A DNA stretch of 64,000 nt from Littorina saxatilis (GCF_037325665.1 NC_090252.1:71093108-71157107), one strand, 5' to 3'. Shown: positions 42,943 through 53,653, counted from the stretch's first letter. Numbers and translations: made by a program. Notes: a model not told the origin generated them from the letters alone.

Positions 42943-43177
42943 TGTGGGTATTTTTTTCGTGTTTCCATAACCCACCAAACTCCGACATGGATTACAGGAT
43001 CTTTTCCGTGCACACTTGGGCTTGTGCTTGCGTGTACACACGAAGGGGTTAATTCACTAGCAGGTCTGGGAGATCGGAAAAATCTCCACTCTTAACCCAC
43101 CAGGCGGCAGCGACCGGGATTCGAACTCACAACCTCCCGATTAGTAGGCCGACATCTTACCACCACGCCACTGCGCC
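42943..43177 (-). mobile_element. tRNA-derived SINE with perfect 14-bp target duplication
   Basis: The minus strand begins GGCGCAGTGGCGTGGTGGTA (A-box-like) and has GGTTGTGAGTTCGAATCCCG (B box), then a body with TCCCAGACCTGC and ACAAGCCCAAGTGTGCACGG, ending in a short A-rich tail. CATCATAAGGACTA lies on both sides (42929-42942 and 43178-43191). The perfect duplication marks a fairly young insertion. Confidence 0.95.
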
Positions 43178-43324
43178 CATCATAAGGACTAACCAACTTT
43201 CAGGACTTGTGTTGTAATTCCCAGGACATGTATGATGCGAACAGTGACTATCAAGGAATTGATTTGTGTGGGAGAGCGTTTATGTTGTGCGGGACTAAAA
43301 TCTTCCATTGGGTGAGAGGTGTTG

Positions 43325-44570
43325 CAGGGATGTCGTTAGGTGTCGGACATCGGACATATAACGATGAAAATCCCCAAATGTCCGATTCACATTGCCGCAT
43401 GTCGGTCAGATGTCCTAGCGTTTTAGCCTGAGCGTGGTCATTGTCTGATATGTATTCCATTCCTTCGGACAGCGCGATAATCGTTAATTTTCATTTCAAG
43501 ATACAAATCTTCTAAAAGACCGAACGCTCTCGTGTTCAGCTGACACTGAAGTTGCCAGTGCCGCGTGCGGATCTTTTCTTTTGTCGGGAATTCCCGAACC
43601 GTTTGTGGTATGCGCCGTTTGGGTATAACCGTCTCGGTGCAGCGCACTGATCTAAAAATAGTGGATTATTTTTAGATCAGTGCATGCTACAAGAGTACGG
43701 AAGACAACTCCAACTGACTAAATTTGTCGTCTGCTTTTGTTTTCGATACGAGACGAAGCACTGAATTATGCTGCAGGAAAAAAACCTAAAGCCTGCAAAA
43801 GATCAGCATTAGATCAAACCGATCTGGATAAAAGTTGAAAAACAAAATGATCGGTTTGATCTAATGCTGATCTTTTGCAGGCTTTAGGGTTTTTTTTTCA
43901 ACGGCATAATTCGGTGCTTCGTCTCGTATCGAAAACAAAAGCAGACGACAAATTTAGTCAGTTTGAGTTGTCTCCCGTACTCCTGTAGCATGCACCATAG
44001 ATGTGTATCTATGCATGCACTGATCTAAAAATAATCCACTATTTTTAGATCAGTGCGCTGCACCAAGACGATTATACCCAAACGGCGCATACCGCAAACG
44101 GTTCACAAAAGAAAAGCTCCGCACGCGGCACTGGCAACTTCAGTGTCAGCTGAACACGAGAGCGTTCGGTCTTTTAGAAGATTTGTATCTTGAAATGAAA
44201 ATTAACGAATATCGCGCTGTCCGAAGGAATGGAGTACATATCGGACAATGACCACGCTCAGGCTAAAACGATAGGACATCTGACCGACATGCGGCAATGT
44301 GAATCGGACATTTGAGGATTTTCATCGTTATATGTCCGATGTCCGACGCCTAACGACATCCCTGCTATATTATGTGTGTGTTCTACAGCGCGCTCGCGTG
44401 TGTGAGTGTGGGCGCATGACTTTGGAACAATTCCATGGAATGTGTTATAAGCTGTTTGGCGCAAATTCATAATGTCCTATTACACTTTCTAAAAGCGGTA
44501 AAATGTCCTATTGATGCTGAAGAACTCAGGACATTTGTCCTATAGGTATGAATCTGTAGCAACATCCCTG
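43325..44570. mobile_element. CAGGG hAT-type element turned into a ~1-kb palindrome
   Basis: The left end is CAGGGATGTCGTTAGGTGTC; the right end reversed is CAGGGATGTTGCTACAGATT. TGTTG flanks both sides (43320-43324, 44571-44575). 43325 to about 43835 recurs in reverse at about 43855-44364, with the axis near 43845 in a run around GATCGGTTTGATCTAATGCT. A second hairpin around TGATCTAAAAATAGTGGATT occurs in each arm. Beyond 44364 is the normal right end. Non-coding. The same end pair is found at 21612 and 24284. Confidence 0.8.
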
Positions 44571-44694
44571 TGTTGTTATGCTGTAATGTTAGTTTAATTT
44601 CACGACTTGATTCAATAGCAAAATGTTTGAATCGTTCCTTTGCTTTGATGCCATGTGAATTGGTATGGGTGCATGTTGTCATCATCCCGAACGC

Positions 44695-45040
44695 TTGTGT
44701 GTGTGTGACAGTGCGTGCTCGAGTGTGTAAAAGTGTGTGTGTGACAGTGTTGTGTGTGCCTGAGTGTGTAAAAGTGTGTGTGACAGTGTGTGCCTGAGTG
44801 TATAAAAGTGTGTGTGACAGTGTGTCTGATAGTGTAAAAGTGTGTGTGACAGTGTGTGCCTGAGTGTATAAAAGTGTGTGTGACAGTGTGTCTGATAGTG
44901 TAAAAGTGTGTGTGACAGTGTGTGCCTGAGTGTATAAAAGTGTGTGTGACAGTGTGTGTCTGATAGTGTAAAAGACTGTGTGCCTGAGTGTGTAAACGTG
45001 TGTGTCTGAGTGTGTGTGACAGTGTGCATATGTAGTAACC
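44695..45040. repeat. GTGT-rich minisatellite with two alternating unit types
   Basis: Units such as GTGTGTGACAGTGTGTGCCT followed by GAGTGTATAAAA alternate with GTGTGTGACAGTGTGTCTGA followed by TAGTGTAAAA, forming a higher-order repeat of about 64 bp. Minus-strand frames rich in HTLSHT residues are by-products. Confidence 0.9.
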
Positions 45041-45191
45041 CCATGTATGGAAGAGCCAGTACCAGGCCACTGTGGACTTACACAGGTATAGCCAGCAAAC
45101 TGTAAAGCACCAACAAAAATATTGCCACTGGAGATAATCAAACCCCGACAGCTAGCATGGGGCAAGTGCTCTAACCACAATGCCACCCCAG
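45030..45191 (-). mobile_element. tRNA-derived SINE, short type
   Basis: The minus strand starts CTGGGGTGGCATTGTGGTTA GAGCAC (A-box-like) and continues GTCGGGGTTTGATTATC, a B-box-like sequence. The body includes CAGTTTGCTGGCTATACCTG and ends near CATGGGGTTACTACATATG. No target duplication was identified; its end merges with the minisatellite. Confidence 0.65.
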
Positions 45192-46079
45192 ATAGTAGCT
45201 CTGCGCTTCATTTAAAATGGCTAGCGGCGCTAAGCAATAAAGTTGTCGAACATGCTTCCTGTCATTTCTCTGAAGATACCATGGCAGTTGTAATGTTCTC
45301 TCTGATTAAGGGCATCGGTTCACCTATCATAAATCATCAATCTCTGTCCGAAACAAAAGATTGGCTGCGAAAATTTACATATTTGATTTAGACGACAGCT
45401 ATCCTGACAAATTGTCCCTCCTCTGAGGGAGGTAATAACAGACTTCATTAAGACGATCATTTGTTGTTTTTCTTATACTCGCCCCCACACACAGGCATGC
45501 ACACACACACGTACACACACACACTGACATGCACACACACACACACACTCTGGAATGCACACAAACAGACTTCCCCAGGCTTTGTGATTTGTCACACATT
45601 TTATATATTGCAACTCACAGGAACTCTTACAACTCTGAACAAGCATGCATGAGACAAGGAAACTAACATTTAAACAAATCCAGCAAAGGTTACAAACACT
45701 CCTCCCCAGTTTGACTGGCACTGGCAGTTGTTCAAAGTGAGGTACTAATAATACTTGAGCCAGGAGTGAGCATGTGTCATAACAAAGTGTTTCCTTCCTG
45801 GGCTGTGCAGTTGTTTGTCTAACAGTAACACAGTCTACGGCAGATGCAGAATGTGTTACAATTCCAGCCAAGAAACAGTCATAGCCTCGTAGGATGCACT
45901 GAAAAACCTGTGTACCTCTTAGAGTCTGGGGGAGGGGTACCAAAAGTTGCAGTCATCAAAAAAGTCAAGGCCACCAACACTCTACTGAGAAAAAAACCCA
46001 CTTCTATCTTTGGCAAAGCATATGAAATGGCGGCCCCAGAAGTCATTGTTGGCATACCCCTCACTCATTGAAATTGCTT
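45192..46079. other. non-coding DNA with CA-rich stretch; one unassigned frame
   Basis: A CA-rich microsatellite lies at 45486-45550. The plus frame 45844-46071 (LLESGGGVPKVAVIKKV...) looks moderately protein-like but has no partner exon, start context or family. Nothing else recognised. Confidence 0.35.
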
Positions 46080-46160
46080 ATTGCAAGCAATAGATCTCTG
46101 CGCCTTGAGTCCGAGTCTGGAGATACGCGCGCGATATAAGACTTCATTAAAGCAAACGGC
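46080..46160 (+). mobile_element. SINE fragment (CGCGCGATATAAGAC family)
   Basis: CCTTGAGTCCGAGTCTGGAG followed by ATACGCGCGCGATATAAGAC matches the element at 58276-58545. Only this part remains. Confidence 0.65.
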
Positions 46161-46794
46161 AGATCACAGGCCAACAATTCAAACTACATTTGGAAGATAA
46201 ATTGATTCAGCATTTTAAATGTCATAATCACATTTTGTAACCAAAGAGAAATCGAACGCAGAAGAAGAAGAAGCAACCAAAGAAAAACGATTTTTGGTCA
46301 AAATGTAAATAGCAGTGCCGCCTTACGGCTGCGGAAGGTACATCAAAAGCAGCACTCATAAAAGAGTCAACTTTTCCTAAGCTGCACCGAAAATCCCTTG
46401 TTCCTTTTACCTATTATGCCCACAGAGCTCTACCAAGGTATGAACAAGGTAATACTTTCTGGGTTGCATGTCCATTATACTTACAGCCTAAAGAGCTTGA
46501 TTATCAAGATGCAAAGTAACCCTTAGGCTGGTTGTCGCGACACTTTACGTATCTGGTTGTCATGACCTATGTTGCGCTACTGGCTCAATTTGTTTGGTCG
46601 GTTCCGATTACCTCCCATGGATGCGAAAACCTATATGACCGTTTTTCTTTATTTTTCTGTTAATTCACCAGTGGCTTTGTAACGTGTTACAGAATTGCAC
46701 CAGTGTAAGGGTTAATGTTTTCTTGGCTGCTTGTGTAGCTGCTACTTTACCCCACACACCTTAACCCAAGCAACGTCCACTTCACTAAGCTTGC

Positions 46795-46872
46795 CGCACA
46801 AAGCTTTGGCACTGAATTTACCACAAAGCTTTGGCACTGAATTTACCACAAAGCTTTGGCACTGAATTTACA
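46795..46872. repeat. 25-bp tandem repeat, 3 copies (array 1)
   Basis: CACAAAGCTTTGGCACTGAA plus TTTAC repeats three times. The same unit repeats four times at 50728-50833, 3.9 kb away. Confidence 0.9.
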
Positions 46873-48330
46873 ACAGGCAGGTTTCACGGTAATCAGACTC
46901 TTTGATGTGTGTAAACTTTGCCTTCAAATTACTTGCTTACTGTGTTGATTTTCATCATTTTTTTCTGCTTGGCATGAGTAAGTATGGTATTTGCAATACA
47001 AAAAAATAAATAAAAGCTAAAATGTTTGTGTTTGAGCAATTATTTGAGCGCGTTTTTCGAAGCGAACGTGTGAATCCTGACAGACACCATTTCCTTCTGT
47101 CACATGACCCCATCTCAAAGTGTGATTCAACAGACACAAAAATAACACACAAAACTTATGATAATGGGGTTATTAATTCAATTAATACACAAGGTTAGTC
47201 TCTGACTAGAGAAAATAGGGAAACAATATCAAATGGGAGCATAAAACCGTTTCTGGAAAAATTTTCAATCACCACCGAAAGTGTCTGTCAGTAAAAAAAA
47301 CACGTGCTTTGTTTGCAAAGCAAAGCCTAATTTTACACATCGCGTGCTTTTGTCTGTTATTCTTGCTTGTGAACATCATTTTATTGATGTTCTTCACTGG
47401 AAAGCAGGTGTATCATCAACAGTATCACAAAATCGCAAAGAATGAACATTTTTGTTGTGATCCGACCGGTGTCTGTAGACTGAATCACACGTTCGGCAAA
47501 CTTCGTTTTTAACGGAAATAACCGAGCCTTTAATCGGAAACGACGTTTCAACCGCTTCATATCGTCTGCAGGAAGAAAAAGAGGAATGCGATACCCAGTG
47601 AGTAAAACATTTAATCGTTTTTAGTGCCTTTTGATCAAGTTTTGTTGCGTCTGTCAGCAACGTTCGTCAACCCAACGTTCGGCACAGCGACGCACGCATA
47701 CGGATTTGCAGCGTTTGCATTCGGAAAGTGAGGGATTTGTGAGTTCGTTTGCATAATTTCAATCGCTAGTAGGTTTTCCCTTCGTCTCCCATTCTTGTGT
47801 GTACATGTTATTGGCATTTCATTGTGTAAATTGAAAGTTTGTGAGTAACAGTAGTAAAATCTGTCGAACGTTGGCAACGCTGACAGACGGAAATATCGAA
47901 CGTTGCCTTCAATGACAGACTGGCTTGGCGATCGTACTTTCGATTCGTAGGAACACAATATATAGAGACAACAATGTGCGCTCGTTACCCACAACGGTCA
48001 TGAACCGGTGTAACACAAAATTTTTACTCCACGAAAAATTGACTCGGACGGAGTAAACTTCCAGTAAAAATCTTGTACGAAAAAAGAACTCACAAGGAAC
48101 TAAATTTTTACTCCCCAAATATTTACTCCCAGTAAACATCTCGTACGAGAAACTTAGGGCCTACTCCTTCGTTTATAATTCGCGCAATATCCCATTTACG
48201 TGCAATCCCGTTTTGCCGCCGTCCCATTTTGGCGACATTTAACAAGCCAAGCATCATTTTACTACCGCATCCCATTTTGGCGCAATCCCGTTTCGCCGCT
48301 ATCCCATTTTTTTGAATTTTTTTTTCTTTT
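46873..48330. other. non-coding DNA with weak inverted and short tandem motifs
   Basis: GTCTGTCAGCAACGTTCG near 47650 and, reversed, GTCTGTCAGCGTTGCCAACG ending near 47887 suggest a ~240-bp decayed element. Repeated phrases AATTTTTACTCC(A/C) and GTAAACATCTCGTACGAG occur at 48015-48150, and CCCATTTTGGCG(C/A) and CAATCCCGTTT(T/C)GCCG at 48185-48305. No gene. Confidence 0.4.
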
Positions 48331-48900
48331 TACATTTAGTCAAGTTTTGACTAAATGTTTAACATAGAGGGGGAATCGAGACGAGGGTCGTGGTGTATGT
48401 GTGTCTGTGTGTGTGTGTGTGAGTGTGTGTGTGTGTGTGTGTGTGCGTGTGTGTGTGTAGAGCGATTGAGAGTAAACTACTGGACCGATCTTTATGAAAT
48501 TTGACATGAGAGTTACTGGGTATGATATCCCCGGACGTTTTTTTCAGTTTTTCGATAAATGTCTTTCATGACGTCATATCCGGCTTTTTTTAAAAGTTGA
48601 GGCGGCACTGTCACACCCTCATTTTTCAATCAAATTGATTGAAATTTTGGCCAAGCAATCTTCGACAAAGGCCGGACTTCGGTATTGCATTTCAGCTTGG
48701 TGGCGTAAATATTAGTTTATGACTTTGGTCATTAAAAATCTGAAAATTGTAATTAAAATTATTTTTTTATAAAACGATCTAAATGTACGTTCATCTTATT
48801 CTTCATCATTTCCTGATTCCAAAAACATATAAATATGTTATATTCGGATTAAAAACAAGGTCTGAAAATTAAAAATATAAAAATTATTATCAAAATCAAT
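48331..48900. mobile_element. periwinkle-type interspersed repeat, truncated
   Basis: Starts TACATTTAGTCAAGTTTTGA CTAAATG, then a GT-rich patch, then GACCGATCTTTATGAAATTT and ATGACGTCATATCCGGC, and breaks off near 48900. I remember this family as very abundant in Littorina DNA; the opposite end, GTCGCGTAAGGC, is seen as a scrap at 23191-23240. It is non-coding and its class (MITE or SINE-like) is uncertain. Confidence 0.7.
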
Positions 48901-48976
48901 GGACGTCTACCCACAACACGCCACTGGATGCCGCGTGGTGCCAGTCGTGAAAACCAGGTTCTTTGTCCCACAGTGA

Positions 48977-49219
48977 GACATTCAAGTTGGGGACTTTGTG
49001 ACCGCTGACTTTGTCAGCATGGATGGAAAGGTGGAGAGATACAGGGCGGTGATCATCCCCAAGTCAACCCATTTCCCCGATGGGCCAGATCGAGAGGAGA
49101 TCTGTGTGAAGTGTTTGCGCGCAAAAGACAATGGGAGATACTATGTCTTTCCTAATGTTGATGACATTTCATGCTTGCCAATGGCTCAGATAAAAAAAAA
49201 TCCCACCAACGAACCATGA
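48977..49219 (+). pseudogene. C-terminal fragment of a transposon-type protein
   Basis: An open frame after a stop reads DIQVGDFVTADFVSMDGKVE then RYRAVIIPK...YYVFPNVDDISCLPMAQIKK and ends at 49219. A 'GDFV...V.FP.VDD.S' ending occurs at the C-terminus of many invertebrate transposon-related proteins (memory, not verified). No upstream exon is recognisable. Confidence 0.35.
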
Positions 49220-49860
49220 ACAACAGGGGGGATTACTATTTTGACATGTGACCAAGTCTCATTTGAGCGTTCACAGTGTTACCTGAGAATAGCACACCCC
49301 CTTGAATTGGGACCAAAGAAAAAGCGTTGTATATATGCATTTTTGAATGCTTTTCTAAAGTCATAAGTTCATTTGTGAAAAAAATAAATTTTTAGGGATT
49401 GTTTTGCTGAATGCATGCAGTTAAGAAATTGACCCCGTTTTCAAATTTAGGGGGTAGGGTTGCCCCATAGCCCACGTATGTCTGTGTGACTGTGTCAAAT
49501 ATCAATCTACTTTGCGTACAAACTGTATAGATGTTTGTTTTTCGATTTTAGAATGATTTCTTAAGCTGGTTAGAACTTCTGAGGTCTACAGGAAACGATA
49601 AAGATAAAAAATGTACAAAATATAAGTAGCGTCCTTTATCTTACCATTGTTCTGATCAATACTGTCCCTTTATTTGCAAGTTAACCGTTTTTATTAATGT
49701 GTTCAAGGAGTATGTTAAAAATTATTATCAATGGTTGCTTTAAACAGCACCTTTGGGCAGTTATTATGCACTGAAGTTGTAAAAGCATGTTTTGGGGTTT
49801 TTAGGATATAGCGTCTTGGAACGCCAATCATCTTGGAAATACGAATGTTCATATAATTTT
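49220..49860. other. non-coding DNA, no feature recognised
   Basis: AT-rich; no element ends or exon-like frames. Confidence 0.45.
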
Positions 49861-50598
49861 TGAGTCACTTGAGAAAAAGTGACTCTATGTAATCGGTCAG
49901 TGTTAGTCTGTCCGGCCGGCCGTCCGGCCGGCCGTCCGGCCGGCCGTCCGTAGACACCACCTTAACGTTGGACTTTTCTCGGAAACTATCAAAGCGATCC
50001 GGCTCATATTTTGTTTAGTCGTGACCTCCAATGACCTCTACACTTTAACGATGGTTTCGTTGACCTTTGACCTTTTTCAAGGTCACAGGTCAGCGTCAAA
50101 GGAAAAATTAGACATTTTATATCTTTGACAAAGTTCATCGGATGTGATTGAAACTTTGTAGGATTATTCTTTACATCAAAGTATTTACATCTGTAGCCTT
50201 TTACGAACGTTATCAGAAAAACAAGGGAGATAACTAGCCTTTTCTGTTCGGCAACACACAACTTAACGTTGGGCTTTTCTCGGAAACTATAAAAGTGACC
50301 GGGCTCAAATTTTATGTGAACGTGACTCCCAGTGACCTCTACACTTTGACGTCTGCTTTGGTGACCTTTGACCTTTTTCAAGGTCACAGGTATGTCTTGA
50401 AGGAAAAAAATTGAAATATCATATCTCTGAAACTATTCATCGGATTGATTCAAACTTTATAGGATTATTCTTTACATCAAATTATTTACATCTGTATTGT
50501 GTTGTGAATAGCAATTTCTTCCTGTCCATCTGATGCCTCATATAATATTCAGAACTGCGAAAGTGACTCGATCGAGCGTTTGCTCTTCTTGTTTTTAC
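49861..50598. mobile_element. GAGTCAC-ended non-autonomous element with GGCC-rich hairpin
   Basis: Opens with the palindrome GAGTCACTTGAGAAAAAGTG ACTC and closes with GAAAGTGACTCGATCGAGCG then TTTGCTCTTCTTG. A run of CCGGCCGGCCGT units lies at 49908-49950. Two internal copies of a GTTGGACTTTTCTCGGAAAC ... GACCTTTGACC segment (about 49965-50110 and 50268-50400) show an internal duplication. It shares its end architecture with the elements at 9712 and 15730. Confidence 0.7.
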
Positions 50599-50727
50599 TG
50601 TTTTGGATAGATAAAAAGTTGAACTCTTGGTGCAAACTGTTTTTTGGCCCCTGTTTGACTATTTATTATTTTGGAATATTGTGTGTGAGAGGGAAACTGC
50701 AATCCTCAATATCATGAAACGTGCCCA

Positions 50728-50833
50728 CAAAGCTTTGGCACTGAATTTACCACTACAAAGCTTTGGCACTGAATTTACCACAAAGCTTTGGCACTGAATT
50801 TACCACAAAGCTTTGGCACTGAATTTACCACAA
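50728..50833. repeat. 25-bp tandem repeat, 4 copies (array 2)
   Basis: Same unit as 46795-46872 (CAAAGCTTTGGCACTGAATT TACCA). It lies about 200 bases beyond the gene D stop on the minus strand, so probably in its 3' untranslated region. Confidence 0.9.
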
Positions 50834-50889
50834 AAAGACTTTGTGAAGTCAAACTAGGGCTCATAGAAGGCCTTAACCACACTGCCAGA

Positions 50890-51075
50890 CAGTTGATATT
50901 TTCTGTGTTGCATGTTGTACCCATTATAGTGACTTATACCCCACACAGCTTCCAAGATGCCAAGTTATCAAACAATTTATACTTTCTAGGCTGTAATTTG
51001 TAAAGTGTACCCAAGTCACGTGAGAAAGTTAATATTTTCTGTGTTGCATGGTGTAACCATTATACCCCACAGAGC
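50890..51075. repeat. diverged tandem repeat overlapping the end of gene D
   Basis: The phrase ATATTTTCTGTGTTGCATGT/G followed by ...ACCATTATA...CCCCACA(G/C)AGCTT occurs at 50895-50955 and again at 51032-51075. A weaker version is at 46448-46500. The second copy contains the last ~15 codons and the stop of gene D. Confidence 0.7.
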
Positions 51076-52483
51076 TTAGAGGCGGTACAGGATAAGTGCC
51101 AGACGCAGAGTCCAGGTAGGCTTGCGGAACAACCTGGCCGTGACCCCCCGGCATGCTGTGGCCTTGACCCACCATCTGTAGGAGCGTCAGTCCCGAGGAA
51201 AACGCCGGCAGCCTGGCATCATACAGGTCCGCCTGACTCAGAGGAACCAAGCTTCCCTCAGGCAGAGAAAACTCATCAGATTTCCTTTCTAAGCCCACAG
51301 GCGCAGTGGAAGCAGAAAATGACGGATTACTGCCATTATTTGGTGCGGCTGATGTACATGAATTTCTGTTCTTGGACTGAGAGGACTCATGTTGGTAGCC
51401 CTCCTCTTCTAGCTTGGCTCTGGCTTTCACCGATAATTGTTTTTCCGACTCGTCTCGCTTGGGCCGCCCGATGGCAGGCAGGCTGTTGTCCCCTGGGTCC
51501 TCCTCCTTGCGCCGGAAGCTGCTGGTGTCCACCACAATGTCATGCTTGGACTTGAGGTGTGTGCGCAGGGACACACGCACAGTGAAAGACTGACCGCACT
51601 GATCACACACATGGGGCTTCTCACCCGTGTGTTGCCGCATGTGAACCACCATGGCGTTCTTCTTGCTGAACGCCCGGGAACAGACGGGACAGGAATAGTT
51701 CTTTTCACCGGTGTGGGTCCAGGTGTGCTGTCTGAGACTGCGAACGTCCTTGAACTTCTTGCCACACAGGTCGCACAGGTGTCTGCGCAGTCGAAGGTGA
51801 CTGCGGCGAATGTGAACCAGGCGAGAAGAACTCGTGAAAAACGCCATCGAGCAGTTAGGACACTTGAAGGGTCTTTCCCCCGTGTGAAACCTCATGTGGT
51901 AGCGCAATCTACAGGCGTGGGGGAACTCGGCGGGGCAGTGGTGGCACCTGAACACAGGCTTTTCCTCCTCTTCCACACCCGCCTCCTCTTTGGCCACAGG
52001 GATGACAGAACAGCCATCAACCATGGCAGCCATGTCAACAGCAGGGCTGGTGGAACACGCGGTGTTGTTACTAGCGGCAGGGTTTACAGCAGGGTGCTGG
52101 CGTCGGCTGTGCAACTTGAGGTCTATCTTCTTGTCAAAGGCAGCGTCACAACCCTCGGCGTGACACACGTATGGCATGACGCCGTGACACTGCGTGACGT
52201 GCACCTTGTAGGATGCACCGTGCAGAAACTGCATGCCGCACTCCTCGCAGCGCCACGCAGGCGGCACCTCGTGCTCCAGCATCCGATGAACCTCGTAGAC
52301 ACGCGCCACCGCAAAGTCCCGCCGGCACACGCTGCAGCGGTGCTTCTTGCTGAGCCGGGTGTTGCAGTTGTGCAGCAGGAGCTTGTCTGTGGGCGACACG
52401 AAGCCCTTCATGGCCGTCCACATGTCCACGTCCATCCCTCGGTTGCGCATCTCTAGCACCAGGGAGTGAGGCGGCACGTAGTT
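51029..52483 (-). CDS. gene D exon 3: eight C2H2 zinc fingers and C-terminus
   Basis: The acceptor TCCCACAG precedes 52483 (phase 0; exon begins NYVPPHSLVLEMRNRG) and the frame is open for 484 codons to TAA at 51029. Eight fingers: CSVC, CEEC, C-x4-C (CHAEGC), CHHC, CPNC, CDLC, CPVC and CDQC, each with H-x3-4-H; TGERP and TGEKN/P linkers join the later ones, typical of sequence-specific DNA binding. A negatively charged, Ser-rich, then Gly/Pro-rich tail follows. GC-rich coding composition. The last ~15 codons coincide with a repeat present twice in the 3' region. A nuclear transcription factor; no specific ortholog recognised. Confidence 0.9.
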   Translation of the reverse strand, partial: NYVPPHSLVLEMRNRGMDVDMWTAMKGFVSPTDKLLLHNCNTRLSKKHRCSVCRRDFAVARVYEVHRMLEHEVPPAWRCEECGMQFLHGASYKVHVTQCHGVMPYVCHAEGCDAAFDKKIDLKLHSRRQHPAVNPAASNNTACSTSPAVDMAAMVDGCSVIPVAKEEAGVEEEEKPVFRCHHCPAEFPHACRLRYHMRFHTGERPFKCPNCSMAFFTSSSRLVHIRRSHLRLRRHLCDLCGKKFKDVRSLRQHTWTHTGEKNYSCPVCSRAFSKKNAMVVHMRQHTGEKPHVCDQCGQSFTVRVSLRTHLKSKHDIVVDTSSFRRKEEDPGDNSLPAIGRPKRDESEKQLSVKARAKLEEEGYQHESSQSKNRNSCTSAAPNNGSNPSFSASTAPVGLERKSDEFSLPEGSLVPLSQADLYDARLPAFSSGLTLLQMVGQGHSMPGGHGQVVPQAYLDSASGTYPVPPLSSVGYNGYTMQHRKY

Positions 52484-52674
52484 CTGTGGGACAGTCAAGA
52501 ACAATCGTCACAAACCTTCATCAAGCACAATCATCACAGACATTCATTGGCTGCACGTAGTTTTGTGGACAGTCAAGTGCAAACTACAATCATCACAAAC
52601 ATTTCATTATGGCGTCAATCAGTAATCACACTCAAAGCCAACTCCGCCGGACGTAAAACTGGTTAGGCTTTTCC

Positions 52675-52976
52675 ATGGCATAAGACCATCCCCCCACATA
52701 GTCACACACCAACACACAGCCTGGTCACATACCACACACAGCCTGGTCAGCCGCCTTCATGCTCTTTCTGCACAGTGCTATTTCATTTTGAAGAATTAAT
52801 TTCAGAAATTAATTTGCACATTTTTGAACTCACCACTGCATCAGTGCATGCTATCAGGGTGTTGATTATGTATATGTGAGCATGTAGAGGGGTGGTTTTA
52901 TCCCACACAGAAGCCCAACCAGGTCTGAGACGGTGAGGGGAACTGTTTTCACAAGGAGGGGTGGGCCTTCAACTGG
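52675..52976. mobile_element. MITE, copy 2, CACCGTCTCAGACCTGG ends
   Basis: Related to 38939-39327. The right part (GGTCTGAGACGGTGAGGGGA and CACAAGGAGGGGTGGGCCTT) is the inverse of that element's left arm. Left arm is degenerate (CCCCCCACATAGTCACACAC). Confidence 0.65.
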
Positions 52977-53618
52977 AAATGTCCTGTGCTGTGGCCTTTT
53001 TAATGTCAAATTACTGAAATATACATTGCCAATCAGTCAGTCCAACACTTACTGGAATTAATTGCATTTGAATGTTGAGAATGATCCCAATATTGGATAA
53101 AAGCTTGACTTATTGAAGAAAAAGGTGCCACAAACATAAACTTGAAATACAAAACCCCAGTTAGATAGAGTAGGCAGGCTGTTTTTCTCTCTTTCTCTTT
53201 TCACTTACAGTTAGACCACTTTCATCCCAGCGAAGCTGGAGGTATCCCGTGAACGCTATACTGTAATCGATTTGAGAAATGTGCACACCGAATAATACAT
53301 GATAAAGAAGGATTCTTTGTGCCCGGCTACGTGCTACAGTTGGAGATGGAAGTTCACCAAAAATTGGGACCATACTAACAAAAATACGGTGGGTGCAATA
53401 GTCGCCCCCATTTTTTCAGCAAACGCCACCCCAGGCCGCTTTGGACGGGTAGAAATTCCGTAGTTTCCAAGTCTATGGATAAAGCTCGCGTAAGCAGAAT
53501 ACGTCAGGGTCGAAAGTCTTTGACGTCAATTAATGCATCATGACGTCATGCCTCCCTGTAGTCTTTCTCTCTCGCGCAGTGTGTGTGTTTGTGTTCATTT
53601 TGTGCACATGTGTTAGTG

Positions 53619-53620
<2 letters not shown>
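52977..53620. other. intronic DNA, no feature recognised
   Basis: No exon, RNA or clear element end found between the MITE and the TG microsatellite. Confidence 0.45.

Positions 53621-53653
<33 letters not shown>

Noticed and set aside
43325-44364. 8-bp target duplication typical of classical hAT elements
   Set aside because: Flanks of the palindrome itself do not match; extending the element to 44570 gives a 5-bp TGTTG match instead.
44612-45186. HTLSHT-rich minus-strand frames
   Set aside because: Products of the GTGT-rich minisatellite.
45844-46071. 75-codon plus-strand frame (LLESGGGVPKVAVIKKV...)
   Set aside because: Moderately protein-like but with no family, exon borders or repeat in the window; left unassigned.
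51437-52456. 339-codon plus-strand frame
   Set aside because: Exact antisense of the gene D finger exon; the open frame reflects finger codon structure and GC content.
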